Shown here piece by piece: positions 13,321 to 24,415 of a DNA stretch of 64,000 nt (positions are counted from its first letter, which is position 1; each line of letters opens with the position of its first letter). The notes under the pieces were generated by a model, which did not search any database, was not told the DNA's origin, and saw nothing but the letters and a program-made list of their open reading frames with translations. This stretch comes from Ptychodera flava (lineage: Eukaryota > Hemichordata > Enteropneusta > Ptychoderidae). Made by a program: the position numbers and the translations under genes. Location: positions 45,788,842-45,852,841 of the forward strand of contig NC_091934.1 in NCBI RefSeq assembly GCF_041260155.1, given 5' to 3'.

Positions 13321-14003
13321 TAGTAAGGTTGACTGCACCTCAGGGATGGAGATTGTACAATACTTTTCTGTTATGCTGCATGAGAATAATATATCGGCTC
13401 AGTTTGAAGCTTGTTCAGCAAAATATATTTCCTCAGTTTTGTTATTATGAAAACCGAAAATTTAATTTTTCACCATAGAATTAATATAGGCATAGCAGCC
13501 ATTTGGATCTTTGAATGTCATTAAAACTTTAGGTAAGGCCAAAAAAAAAAAAAAAAATGTTTCTGGTCAGGTCTCCCTTTAAAAAATGGTGCGGCGACGC
13601 GCATTTCATTTTTTTTTTTTTTTATTTTTTTTTCCCTCAAGGGAGGGAGGAGGGTCAGTTTTATAGTTTTATCAATATAGTCACATATATACTGTTCATG
13701 CAGTCACTGATCATGCCCCCCACAGAATTTTCTCTTTCTCTTCAGCCATTTTGGTTTGGTGTCAGCCACGGCCGCCGGCCACAAACAGAAAAAAAAAGGG
13801 TGACGCGCTGTTGTTCAAGTGACGCGCGCTGACCAGAAACATTTCTTTTTCTTTTTTTGGTAATATGTTTCTGTTCTACTAAAATTGACACAGAGTGACC
13901 CTCAATCATTTCACCTGATTTTGACAAGAATGGTTTGAAAGTTTTGTAATGATAGTTTGAACAAAAGTTTAAAATGTTCAATATGAGGCATTTATTACCT
14001 TAA
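13321..14003 (-). mobile_element. Family C MITE split by another transposon
   Basis: An older, diverged family-C copy. Its left part (13321-13536) and right part (13859-14003, ending TTATTACCTTAA) are separated by a 322-bp element. Joining across the insertion gives the arrangement TAGGTAATATGTTTCT, matching intact copies at the same place. Its terminal TTAA is also the left TTAA of the next element. Confidence 0.75.
13537..13858. mobile_element. DNA transposon nested in a family C MITE
   Basis: A 322-bp insert flanked by GGTAA on both sides (13532-13536 and 13859-13863), apparently a 5-bp target duplication. It has terminal inverted repeats of about 33 bp: an A-rich outer part (17 A on the left, T-rich on the right), then AATGTTTCTGGTCAG and its complement. 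The interior has GC-rich GACGCGC motifs next to both ends. The ORFs inside are incidental; no transposase is present. Confidence 0.8.
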
Positions 14004-14192
14004 AGGTATACAGTCACCTGTAATCTAAATATGCCCATATATGGTCAAAGGGGCATTCCTTTGTATTAAAAATGCCTATGTGAGGGCACTGTTTTTAAAA
14101 AGCGGCCACCCGCTTAAAATCTGTGATTGGCTAGATTTTCTCTTTCCATGGTAACTGTGGCAAAATTGGAACAGGTGACTGTATACCTTTAA
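14000..14192. mobile_element. TTAA-flanked MITE, family D (193 bp)
   Basis: Bounded by TTAA, with perfect 18-bp terminal inverted repeats, AGGTATACAGTCACCTGT and its complement. Internal AGCGGCCACCCGCT is a small palindrome. It abuts the preceding family-C copy and shares its terminal TTAA. Confidence 0.88.
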
Positions 14193-14468
14193 GATTTGCA
14201 AACTCTCATGATGGTGTGGTAGATTATAGGCTACGATCCAGACCCCCATCGATGCGCGCATCCCACACATCCCCCAATCCCCATCCCCGGCTCAACGCTA
14301 TAAGTCAACTAAGCAAGACACATGGTAGGAGTTGACCTTCACATTATTGCTGTGTCTGTCTCTGTATTTTGAAATTCAGAAGCTGAACTGTCTCTATGGT
14401 TCAACTGCTATGCTTACCACAGTATGATGTTCATAAAGACACATTTATACTAAATTGAGCTAGCTCAC

Positions 14469-14757
14469 TTAAGGTACAATGCGTCTCAGAGACAAGTGTC
14501 CAGGTGTTTCAAATTTCTAGCGTACTCCCTGTCATGACTTCTTTTGAAACCTGCAAAGTAAACAAAGTTTCAAAATTATGTTTTTGTGAATAAACAGAGG
14601 GTTATAGTGGTCATTTAGAATTTCAATTATATCAATAAATTTTAGATGATTTGTTTCTCTAATCCTAAACATTAGATTTTGATCAAAGATTCCTTCACTA
14701 GACTTTTATAGTGAATAGATTTAAGATTCCTCCTTTGGAGACGCATTCTACCTTTAA
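14469..14757 (-). mobile_element. TTAA-flanked MITE, family C (shortened)
   Basis: Opens TTAAGGTACAATGCGTCTCA and ends ACGCATTCTACCTTTAA. At 289 bp it is shorter than the 345-360 bp of full copies and has lost interior sequence. Confidence 0.75.
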
Positions 14758-15241
14758 CATGCAATTGAAACCAGGTGTCCTGAAACGAATGCACGACAAG
14801 ATTTTCATAAAATGGTTCAAGATGAGTAAATGCCATGTTCTCTCTCAGAGAGACAGTATTCCTAATGTTGGTTCAGAATCTGTCATATAGCAGTTTTATT
14901 TCTATAGGGTTTACTTGAAGATGTGTATCTGTTTTATGATGTGAGGTACACCAGGTCTTTTCTTTATCGGGTTTCTAGCTTCTATGAATCTTTATTTTCA
15001 GACTGTTGGTATCATTCTTTTTTCATCTTTAACGAAGATAGCAGGGATTGAATTGTGAAGACACTCCAATGAAATGGAAATTAGTCCATTAAAGCTGTAT
15101 AGGCTTGAAATACGATTCCATTAAAGCTATATAAGCTTAAAATATTAATCTTTAATGCATCCTGTCATATGTTGATACAGAATTACTGTTGCCAAACCAT
15201 TCTTAAAATGAACTTCCACGTAACTTTTTTGAAGTGTTAGC

Positions 15242-15825
15242 TTAATGTAGAATGCGTCTCGGGGACAGATATTCAGACTCAAACGTTTACAATTCTCTTC
15301 TCATCTACCACATGCAGCTTGGGCTCATTTTAAAGCTCTCTGAGTGAGAAAAATTTTTCACTGTCTTAGATTTCCAAATATCGAAAATTTTTATTTTTCT
15401 CCATAGAGTTAACACAGGAATGGTGGCCATTTTGAATTTCAATATTGGTAAAATTTAGGTAATTTGTTTCTCTGGTACCAACCTTTGCACGGTGACCCCT
15501 TATTTTTATCCTTAATTTGGTAAGAGATTGGTTGAAAATTTCATTAGGGAAAGTTTGAGCAAAGGTTTAAATCCTTCAAAGCTTTAAGCACAAGAAGCAC
15601 CTAATAAATACCAATGTTTGTCCATTAGAGTTAAGACAAGGATTGTGACCATTTTGAATTTCAAGTGTCAGTACCGGTAAATGCCAGGTCATTTTTTGTC
15701 ATATACCAAATTTGCACCATGAGCCCTGATTCTTACTCTTTTTTTTGAAAGAGGAGGGTTTTAAAGTTTTCTTGTTGAAAGTAAAAGTAAAAGTGTCTTT
15801 CAATTTCAAGGTGCATCTTTGTAAG
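15242..15825 (-). mobile_element. One full and one partial family C MITE
   Basis: The first copy opens TTAATGTAGAATGCGTCTCG at 15242 and its recognisable interior runs to about 15580. From about 15625 to 15825 a second partial copy repeats the right half (GACCATTTTGAATTTCA, then ATTTCAAGGTGCATCTT). The junction suggests recombination or tandem insertion. Confidence 0.6.
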
Positions 15826-15877
15826 AGTAATGTCCATTTTGTCCACTGCTTGTGCATTATACCTTTGAAGTATCAGA

Positions 15878-16108
15878 AGGGGTGGACCATCTGATATACT
15901 GGGGGGGGGGGAGGTCCTTGAAGGTTTTTGAAAAAATAGGATTTCCAGCAAATGTCAATAAAAAAATCAGCCAGAGAAAGCTTGACAAAAAAGGTGGGAG
16001 AGTGGAAAAAAAAAATAATGTGCAATGGATCAGGTAGGTTAAAAATAATTCTACCTCATCAATCTTCCAGATCACCCCCATCCCTCTGGATATCAATGGT
16101 CCACCCCT
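15878..16108. mobile_element. MITE with AGGGGTGGACCAT ends
   Basis: A 231-bp element with inverted ends AGGGGTGGACCAT and ATGGTCCACCCCT, each followed inward by a GATAT or ATATC motif. It has a run of 12 G near the left end and an A-rich interior. No clear target duplication and no coding capacity. Confidence 0.75.
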
Positions 16109-16427
16109 AAGCTATATAACTGACGATATTTCCACCACGCACTGATCAATTGCGGTACAGAAAACATGCACATTTGCATTCTAACTGCCATTTGAATGGT
16201 TCTGGCACATCAGACCTACCTGAGATGCTATAAGGGAGCGTTCAGTTTTACGGCCTGGGGGGGGGGGCCGGCAAATCTTGTCGCCGGTGTTCAAAAAAAT
16301 ATAGACCCCCCCCTGCATTTTTTGTGAAAAAAGATGACCCCCCCCCTTTGTCAGGCGAAAAAAATTGATGACCCCCCCCCCCCTGAAAAATAACCAAAAC
16401 CCATATGTCAAATTTACCCGCATGGTT

Positions 16428-16497
16428 TGGATTTGAACTCCGGTACGCGGCGCACTTTATTCGATGCCAGTGCACAAACTTCTCAGCCACATCCATT
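16428..16497 (-). other. tRNA-like (SINE head) segment inside a transposon
   Basis: On the minus strand the sequence has an A-box-like TGGCTGAGAAG and, about 45 nt later, a B-box-like GAGTTCAAATCC, spaced as in a tRNA gene, with an anticodon-arm-like GCAC...GTGC pairing between. The acceptor stem does not close well, so a tRNA-derived SINE head or tRNA fossil is more likely than a working tRNA gene. Confidence 0.45.
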
Positions 16498-16593
16498 GAA
16501 ACGTCTGTTAATTAGGACGACTGTAAGGCAATTTTTAACTTCATTTCCATAGACAACTCATGTCCATGGACATTGTATAAAGTGAACTTTATT

Positions 16594-16800
16594 GTAGTGG
16601 GCCGCCAAAGGCGGCCCGCCGGTAAAGAGGGTCGATCATGGCCATTGCATGAAGTAAACCTAATTGGAGTGGGCCGCCAAAGGCGTCTGCCCGTTAAGAG
16701 GGTCATGGGTAATACATAATGTATATTTATTGTAGTGGGCCGCCGAAGGCGGCCCGCCGGTAAAGAGGGTCGATCATGGCCATGGCATAAAGTGAACTTT
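16594..16800. repeat. Three 70-bp repeats with GC-rich hairpins
   Basis: Units start near 16594, 16666 and 16732, each with GTGGGCCGCC followed by GGTAAAGAGGGTC or similar. Units 1 and 3 contain GGGCCGCC, a 3-base loop and GGCGGCCC, a perfect 8-bp hairpin; the middle unit has lost its right arm. Confidence 0.75.
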
Positions 16801-16954
16801 ATTGTTGGTATTATGTTTTTGAAAATGTGGTGACCCCCCCTTTCCTACCAGTAAAAAAGCGATGACCTCCCCCCTTTGCGGATTCCAAAATATGATGACC
16901 CCCCCCCCTGGATTTTGCCGGCCCCCCCCCCGGCCGTAAAAACTGAACGGTACC

Positions 16955-18572
16955 TAATATCACAAAATAGCACACGTCCCAAAAACAAAAACTTATTGTA
17001 GTATTGTTGAATGGGTAACACAGGGTACAGTATTACATTACAGTATTACAGGTTACATATTAACTTTGTTTGAATTTCATTTGACATTAATATGAGTTTA
17101 AAATTCTTGTATGAAGCTTAACATTCATTATTCCTCAAGATTTTATTTCTACATTCAAATTAAACTGGTTCATCAATCAAGACTTTGTGGAATAGTAAGC
17201 AGACACTCATCTCTCAGTTAGTAGAAGAAATTGAATAACTCAAATTTGAAACTAAAGAACGTAAAACTGAAGTGAAAAGATGAGGTACTGATGCTTGATT
17301 ACGCCATGCAGAAAATAGAATCCTGAATATGAGGGAATGGAATTCTATACTGAACTTCGAGAATTGATAATTAAATGATACACAAAAGCGATAATATGCG
17401 GTATGCGGTGGTCGTCACAACCCACGAGCGTACTGTGTACCCTCTAAAGACTCACCACTTTTATTTACACAATTCCCCCCTTACAACGCATTGTCTAAAG
17501 GCAACGGACTAAACAGGATCTGTAAAACTGCATTACAAGATTTAGAGAATATACACATAAAAAATACTTGTGTGGACATCGTGGAGTTTCGACCGAGACT
17601 GAAGACAAAAGACCTTTACACCAATATATACGCATTCAACACCTGGTGACACAAGCGTCAATCAAAGGAATTCTCTTATGTAACGAATAGATAGTAATAT
17701 TCTAATCTTCGAAACGCATATAATTATTCATTCTTCAAGTCAAGCGCCCTCTAGTGTTGTAAACTTGGTATTACTTTTTTAAGTTCACAGGTTCAAAGTC
17801 TCTTTTATATAAAGTTGTAAATTATCCCCTTTTCTTTGGTTCTTGTTCAGAACTTGCCAGTGTTTCTCATTATTTTAAGACATCTGTTACAAACATCTTA
17901 GAGCGGTCATCATTGCAATTCTGCCGCAGAAGGTTTTGCAAGTTTTTCCCAGCACAGCCACACAATAAATAAAGAAAAGAAGCAGATTAATTTGCTTTTG
18001 AATATTACCGGTACTATGAAAAGAAAAAGCAAACATTGAGTTGACTTGCTTTGAAGTTTCAGGTGAAGTATATTAGTATTTTGCATTTAACATTTCCTTT
18101 CGAGGAGTGGTTCTCCACTGTGAATCTATAAAACCGTCTTTCTCCTCGTTGCTACAGAAATTCATCAGAAAGATCTGAACAGACACTGTTATCGAGAAGT
18201 TATACTTTATCAGAAAAATATTTAGAACCTTTGTTTACTGGCATTGTGTAATAAATCTACCTTGAACTACCTTCGCACTGTGTTCTTGGACCTTGTTAAG
18301 CGTCGTGTCTTGACACAGGAAAGGGTCTGACGATTCCTCCCAGAAAAATGCTCTTGAGATTAATTCATGTTAATAATTATTATTACTTTTTAGTTTGTAG
18401 AACTAATTATTTAATAATTAGTGTATTAAGTTGTTTAAAACAAATGGTCAGGCAGATTTGAACATCGAAAAGTTTCCGTCAACTTGTCAAGAGTTCTGCA
18501 AACTTTCCTTCAGGACTTAGAGGTTATTGTGACAATAACGAGTAAGCTAGGTGCCCCTATCTTTAAAGCAAA
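16955..18572. other. Non-coding DNA upstream of the Mab-21/cGAS-like gene
   Basis: No exon recognised. The right part should contain the promoter and 5' UTR of the gene starting at 18573. A TATAAAA lies at 18127-18133. A GCGCCCTCTAGTG motif at 17747 resembles a general repeat end, but its bounds are unclear. Confidence 0.5.
18127..18133 (+). promoter_or_regulatory. Possible TATA box
   Basis: TATAAAA about 440 bp upstream of the ATG at 18573. It could serve the Mab-21/cGAS-like gene if the 5' UTR is about 400 nt. The motif is common by chance in AT-rich DNA. Confidence 0.2.
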
Positions 18573-19338
18573 ATGGCGTCGTCTAAACGGTACGATGTTA
18601 TGAAGATAAACAAAGCGTTATGCCGTTACGCCGATAAAGTTGTCTATCCAAACGAGAAGAAAACGAAGAGAGCGCAGGCATTTATCATCAACCGAGTTGT
18701 TAATCCTATTTTAGAGGAAATCGGAAACCTCGACGACCGTTTCCGCAGCGAAAAAGTGAAAGCTGATGGTTGCTACGTTGGACTGATGAAAACAGGGGGT
18801 TGGGACTTTGACGTGTTGATCTGTTTGAACAATTTGTTAAAGTGTAAAGTAGTCGGTGACTTTCCAGACAAAGAACCCGCAATGTTTATTGACAGTAATA
18901 ATTGTGATAACCCGTATCTGACCGGTGTTCCTGGTTTTGGCTATGTGGCAACCGATCCAAATTTGACATTCATTCACGGACTCTACAGCCCAAACAACGT
19001 ACCGGTTGACACTACTCAGTACTTCCCATGTGAGAGATATCTATCGCCCCAGAAAGTCCTGAAGCAATATTGCTACTTAGCTGAACAAGCTGTCGGATCT
19101 CTGGAAGAAGAATGTTTTTGGGAGCAAATGCCAACCGTCTACGGTGTTGATGTGGATATATTTGGTAAGGAATCACAAGGAATGGAGTATGGAGTTCACA
19201 CTTCTACACAATGCACAGCAAGGCACACTAGACTCAAAGGGGATCGGGAGAAAAATTGACCCCCTGATTAGGAGAATTTCTCCCGATACGGGGACTTCTC
19301 TTGACAGAATAGTTCTGCGCAATTTAATAATAATAATA

Positions 19339-19370
<32 letters not shown>

Positions 19371-21509
19371 TTTTTATTGCTTGCTTGTAAATATAGGATT
19401 TACATCACATTTGTGGCAATAAAGTGTGATACAAAAATAAGTTAAAATTTTCTTCAATAAAGATAAAGTATTTAATAGACATGTGCTCATTAAAAAAAAA
19501 ATGTATACCAGTATGTTCATGAAGTTATCAACTTTGAGGATGGGTTTACCATTTTTCTGAAAAAGTTTACCATTTTTGCAATGTTTTAATTTATTCAATA
19601 ATAGTGATACCTTCTGTAGAAAAGGCATACAGCAAATTGTCACTTTTCATAAAAATGTGTTCCCCCATGTGGATCAACTCCATTAGTACTTTTTAACATC
19701 AAAGTCATGTCCCAGAATTCATTCATTAACATTTTGAAACTGTTTATACACATATAGGATAAAATCTCCCAATTGGAAGAATTCTTTAATTTTAGAGAAA
19801 ACTGTCATCAAATAGCTGTATCAAAATACACGCAACATTTCTAGGAAGTCTCCTGATTGGGAGAGAATCCCCTTTTGGTCCAGTGTGCCTTGTGCCTAGT
19901 GCGCCTTGTCAAGCACAACACTTGACAAGGTCCGTAGTACATCCATGAATGTAAGCTACTTAGGTATAACTATACACAGTCCCATCTGGAGCATTCTGTC
20001 AAGCCAGAGCATGATTTCTGCTCCGCAGACGCATACAAAAAACAGATAGCGCCAAGCTGTTTCTGTAAAGGGACGCGTGGTGTCATCATGGTCTCAAGTT
20101 TGTGGAGGGACTGTGATGTCACCCATATACCAACCATTACCATCATCCAGACATAAAGGCAACGTCTGGTATACCCGTACTGCCAGATACTCCACTAAAT
20201 GTGTGGACAGGCTTTTTTCAACTCTGGTTAATCTAGCAATGCTATGTTGAATTATTGAAACATTTTAAAGAAGGGTAAACGTAAAATTTTCTGCTTATAG
20301 AACTGATTTGATTTGCTTTATATGAGCTGTTTTCAAAATAAACTGTTTATATAGGTGATACCAGACGACTTTTAACCAACTTGCCATCAATAAGGAATGC
20401 ACATTATGAACAATATACAACAATGAGTAAAGACACAGCAAAGTTTTATTTGTAGTGATGTCAAGATTAATAATGCAAAAAGTAAATAATTGTCCCAAAC
20501 TTTTGACAGCTTTTCCAAAATTACTCCTGCAGGAATGGGGAAGGTGGTGATATTTTACAACCAATGTTCTGATCCATAGCTGAAAAATCAAATATCAAAG
20601 GAGACGGCCACAATCTGTTGTTGATATAGACAGGTGCATAAAGACAAAATTTGTCCAAATTTCTGTCGGTAGCACCAGCAGCAAATATTATTTGTACATT
20701 AGAGCATTCAGTAACAAACTTACAATCACCATCAACCCTATTATGTTTGCTTTAAATTTTGCAGTTATGATGTCCTATTCAACATTTGCTGGTTTCAACA
20801 CAATTATTGCAAGGTAGCAGACATTTTGAAAACAATAATGTTTAAAGCAATAACTTCTCACTCCCTTTCCCATTTAGGCCCAACAGTTCAGCTGACAATT
20901 CTGATGGAGGGGGAAACTTTCAACGTCCATCTTGTTCCGTCAATCAAGTTTCCAGAGTTCCCAGACAGTGCAAAGGCATGGGGGAGACGAACTGAACGCA
21001 ATGATTGGTTGTCCAAGGAAAAAGTCGATCAAATTAAAGAGAGTTTTTATGTGTTTCCCAACAAAGCACCAGAAGATACAGATCCAACTCGGTTATGGTG
21101 TTGTTTTTATCTCGCCAAGGAGGTAGAATTGGCTAAAACAGCAGACAAAGGACAGCCAGATGCTTGCAGGGTTCTTGTTGAACAAATCATGTCAACTCTG
21201 TGTGAAGAGAATTGTGAAGATTTCCATCCAATCAATCGTAGAATTATAAGGACTGTGTTTCTACAGCAGTGTGTTCAGTTTCCGCATGCCTACACCTGGG
21301 CAATCGAGAAAATTGCATATGCATTTATTGATATGTTTGAAGCTTTGCTTGACTCTCTGGCTTTTGCTTCATGTCCGCATGCCTTTCTCCCTGAGACAAA
21401 TTTACTTGGCAGTTATAAACCCAAAGAATTGAGACGGGTGGCTGAACATTTGCAGGCGATATTGCATGACATTGTCTCAAGGCCAATGAAAACAAAATTT
21501 TTGGTGTGA
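18573..21509 (+). CDS. Mab-21/cGAS-like (cGLR-type) protein, probably catalytically altered
   Basis: Two coding exons, 18573-19164 and 20878-21509, join across a phase-1 intron (donor GTAAGG, acceptor CATTTAG) to give 407 residues, a usual length for this family. It has the Mab-21/cGAS nucleotidyltransferase fold: an N-terminal helical region, then GGWDFDVLI (D78, D80, the first two metal ligands), the GPTVQLTI strand (198-205), and a C-terminal helical domain with PHAFLPETNLL (364-374), a Mab-21 signature. Family enzymes make cyclic dinucleotides after sensing nucleic acids. Here the third metal-ligand position is His215 (FNVHLVP) where active members have Asp, and the GS nucleotide-binding motif reads G-C (66-67). 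No cGAS-type zinc ribbon is seen. I infer a pseudo-enzyme or sensor/scaffold. The intron carries a 672-bp transposon. Fold assignment is firm; function is open. Confidence 0.88.
19220..19891. mobile_element. Intronic DNA transposon with AAGGCACACT ends
   Basis: A 672-bp element in the Mab-21/cGAS-like intron, starting 55 bp after the donor. The inverted ends are about 25 bp (AAGGCACACTAGACTCAAAG on the left; GTCCAGTGTGCCTT on the right, imperfect), with further weakly matched inner arms (CTCCCGA, CTCCCAAT). It contains an AAT microsatellite. No transposase is encoded. Confidence 0.65.
19326..19372. repeat. AAT microsatellite
   Basis: About 15 AAT/TAA units with one slip, next to TTTTTATTGCTTGCTTG. 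On the minus strand this reads GCAATAAAAA followed by an ATT tail, which resembles the 3' end of a LINE or SINE. I could not trace a body. Confidence 0.8.
19904..19930. repeat. Perfect 10-bp hairpin next to the intronic transposon
   Basis: CCTTGTCAAG and its exact complement separated by seven bases, 12 bp beyond the right end of the 19220-19891 element. It may belong to a longer form of that element. Confidence 0.6.
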
Positions 21510-22490
21510 TGTCAGAGTGCCTACTGAGCCAATGAAACAACCAATACTATGTGTGTTTGTGTTTTGTTTCCGAACAGAACCCGATGTAGCGCAAGATTGC
21601 AAGGCACAGTGTGAACATCAGATTTCACAGAGATGGATCTAATAAGTCATTCATATATCAAACATTTTTCCCCAGGAAATCATGTTTTGTTTAAACCCCA
21701 ACTCTATTGCTACTCAATATGTAGAAAGACTAGTAGGATTTATGCATGAAATTTCATTTCAGAGAAAAAAATCCTGAATGTGTTATAGATCTATTGTTTG
21801 AAAGTTTTCTAAATTTATTCCTTTGTCACTAATATGCTGCATGAGTCTGTCTGACTTGTGATCACTACCAGGGGTAATTGTCAGCGCAAAGTGTTGTTTT
21901 CTTAGAGAAACCATAGATCCTACGGGGCAAATAGCTTTCCATTGTATATTGTGTATATATATATATTGTATATCCCAAGATATTATTACAATTGCAACCG
22001 TATTATTCAGTGAATATCTATAGTAAGTACAACTAATAGGAAGTTAAGTGTAATACAAAGTCATTAATACATGACTGCAAAGAGGGTGTAATGTATTTTA
22101 AAACTACAATGTGCAAAGTTTATTGGATTACATAATTTTTTTCAACTCAGCCATCCACTTCGTTAAAGACTCAAAACTTCATTTCATGGACTTGAAATGT
22201 TCAGACTATGTAAGCAATTTTATTTTGAATCTGGTCATGTAATATTTATCAATATAGCATAGAAGTAACTATCAAAAACCATGGTGATATGGCTATTACA
22301 AATGCTGGACAGATACTGAGATTTTTCAAAAGTAAATGTTTTTCATATCATAGTAAAAAGTGGTAGAATTCTTTTGTAGAATATAACCCTAGCAGTGGAA
22401 TCCTATAGAGTATCAGGTATAGAGTCAGATTTTCTGATTTGTAGAAATATTTTCTTTGTGATGGGAGAATGTATATTTACGTAATTTGCT

Positions 22491-22496
22491 AATAAA
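22491..22496 (+). terminator. Candidate polyadenylation signal
   Basis: AATAAA about 980 nt after the stop of the Mab-21/cGAS-like gene. Plausible but unproven; AT-rich DNA gives such hexamers by chance. Confidence 0.3.
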
Positions 22497-22723
22497 TATC
22501 AAGTTTATATTTTCTAGTACAAATGTTTGTCATGAACTAATCATGAAAATCTTAACTGTCTGTTTTTAGTTAGCATATTCTAGCATAGATCCTAAAAAAG
22601 AGGGTCTATGATTCTAGTATCCACTTTGTAATTCTCTCAAAATTTTTAAGAGATTTTCTCAAACTCAAATCTCAAACTCCAGGAAGAATTTTCAAAAAAT
22701 CCCTACCTACAGTGTCAGTGTGT

Positions 22724-23030
22724 TTCAAAGCAGTAAACATGTGAAGCTTTACCAAACATTTCCTCGATACAATCAAATTGACAAATGACGTATTGACGTA
22801 TTCAAAGCAGTAAACATGTGAAGCTCCACCAAACGTTTCATCAATAGAATCAAATTGACCAATGATGTTTTATCAATAGCATCAAATTGACCAATGATGT
22901 TTCATCAATAGAATCAAATTGACCAATAACTTGTTTTATTAATATAATAAAATTGACCAATGGCGTGTTTCATCAATCGAATAAAATTGACCAATGATGT
23001 AAGTTTCATCAATAGAATCTGATTGATAAA
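22724..23030. repeat. Minisatellite, 77-bp and 32-35-bp periods
   Basis: First two 77-bp units starting TTCAAAGCAG at 22724 and 22801, then six or seven 32-35-bp units with TCAATAGAATCAAATTGACC near 22841, 22873, 22905, 22938, 22973 and 23008. The 77-bp units contain the same AATCAAATTGAC core, so the short array may have grown out of the longer one. Confidence 0.8.
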
Positions 23031-24232
23031 TATTATAAGCTTCAAAGTCAGTATGTTAAAACGATTAGGACACAAAAATTAGAAGAAAGCTATATAAATT
23101 GTATAAATTTTCTTCTGTATGCTTGGATACTGCCAACACCAGTTACCATTTGCACATTCACTCCTTTTTGGCCGTGTTTAAAAAGAGTCAGGGAGAAAGC
23201 CACGAAATTATCAGTCTGCTTGCAAAAGTACGCATTCTACATTTGTACTCCTTTATTCCTCCAGCAGTCATCGCTGATCTCTTCATTGCTGATCTCTTCA
23301 TTGATCCTTAAAGTCTAAGTCACGCATGTCATACGGGTTTCTCCACAACTTAGAAAATACAGGGTGATATCCAATTTAATTTACATAACGATACATCATT
23401 TTGTTGTCTAAATGTAGACTTTGATATGTTATTAACATATGAATATATTGCTGGAAACACAGAGGGTGGTCCAACCCTCAAATCCAAGCTTTATACTGCA
23501 TGACGTCATAGTCAAAACTATTGGTGCAAAGCAGCACCACGGGCAATTCTGATATTTTATATTTGTGAAATATTTCATTGGAGATAGAAGCGTAGTAGCG
23601 TAGATAATAGACATGTCTGTGCTCCATGAGAAAATAAAACATTTTAAAGACGGGACGCTTTTGCCCAATGAGATTTTGAATTGCCAACAAAGTATTGCAC
23701 CTTTCAGCACCAGTTAGTTGTGTATTCTTGATGATCACGTGTCAGACTGCCTTATCTGGATTTCTAAAATGGAGTTAATGCGGAAACTATGTAAAGAACA
23801 TAGTACTCACTAAGCAGTTGCTCAATAATTTCATGCCTTTGTCACAATATGTTCATTTATCCAACCAAATCTGACCAAAGATAAAAAAGCCGATTAGATA
23901 CAGCACGCCCGAAAACAAAAGCCATGGCAACAAAATAGTAGAAAGATTATTCCTTTCTTTTCAAAGATTTAAGATTGATTTGGTTTAAAGACCGTTTCAC
24001 CCATCTCTGCATGAGGTATTTTGTTGATGGTATAGTAACTGGCTACATAATATTTCCGATTCTGCATAAATAACGGTAACATGAACCTAAATTTCGCCGG
24101 CATGAATGGTTGAACGAAATACATTAATGTGGAGCATGCGCATCAACCTACGTACGTCCTTATTTCTACCGTCGGGATTTCAAAAAAAAATGAACGCAAG
24201 TTTCTATTTCGGTTTGCACTTTTTGTTATTAG

Positions 24233-24415
24233 ATTGACGCAACATAGTAACTCAACATGATATACTTTTGGCTATTAAATTGACGCAACATAGTATCTGA
24301 ACATGATATAATTGTAGCTATTAAATTGACGCAACATAGTAACTCAACATGATATCATACTTTTGGCTATTAAATTGACCCAACATAGTATCTGAACATG
24401 ATATCATAATTTGGC
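24233..24415. repeat. Four-unit minisatellite, about 47 bp
   Basis: Units begin ATTGACGCAACATAGTA at 24233, 24278, 24325 and 24374. Odd and even units alternate between AACTCAACATG and ATCTGAACATG, so a dimer of about 94 bp has itself been duplicated. Confidence 0.85.

Larger units (their letters stand above)
16232..16954. mobile_element. DNA transposon with poly-G/C arms and GTTCAGTTTTACGGCC ends
   Basis: A 723-bp element with inverted ends (AGCGTTCAGTTTTACGGCC on the left; the complement, with one extra A and ending GAACGGTACC, on the right). Both subterminal zones consist of alternating ATGACCCCCCC and A-rich blocks. The middle has a tRNA-like segment on the minus strand and three 70-bp repeats with strong hairpins. 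No transposase is encoded. Confidence 0.75.

Noticed and set aside
13557-13981. ORFs on both strands of about 80-90 codons
   Set aside because: They lie inside the nested transposon and its host MITE; composition follows poly-A/T and inverted repeats, with no transposase motif.
16181-16496. Gly-rich minus-strand ORFs
   Set aside because: Produced by poly-C tracts of a transposon; the tRNA-like part gives the rest.
17400-17700. Possible retroelement terminus
   Set aside because: Some end-like motifs were noticed, but no paired terminal repeat, primer site or coding remnant was found.
22724-23030. CRISPR-like spaced repeats
   Set aside because: Units are contiguous and diverged without unique spacers, and the DNA is eukaryotic; it is a minisatellite. 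The same holds for 24233, 52781 and 61575.
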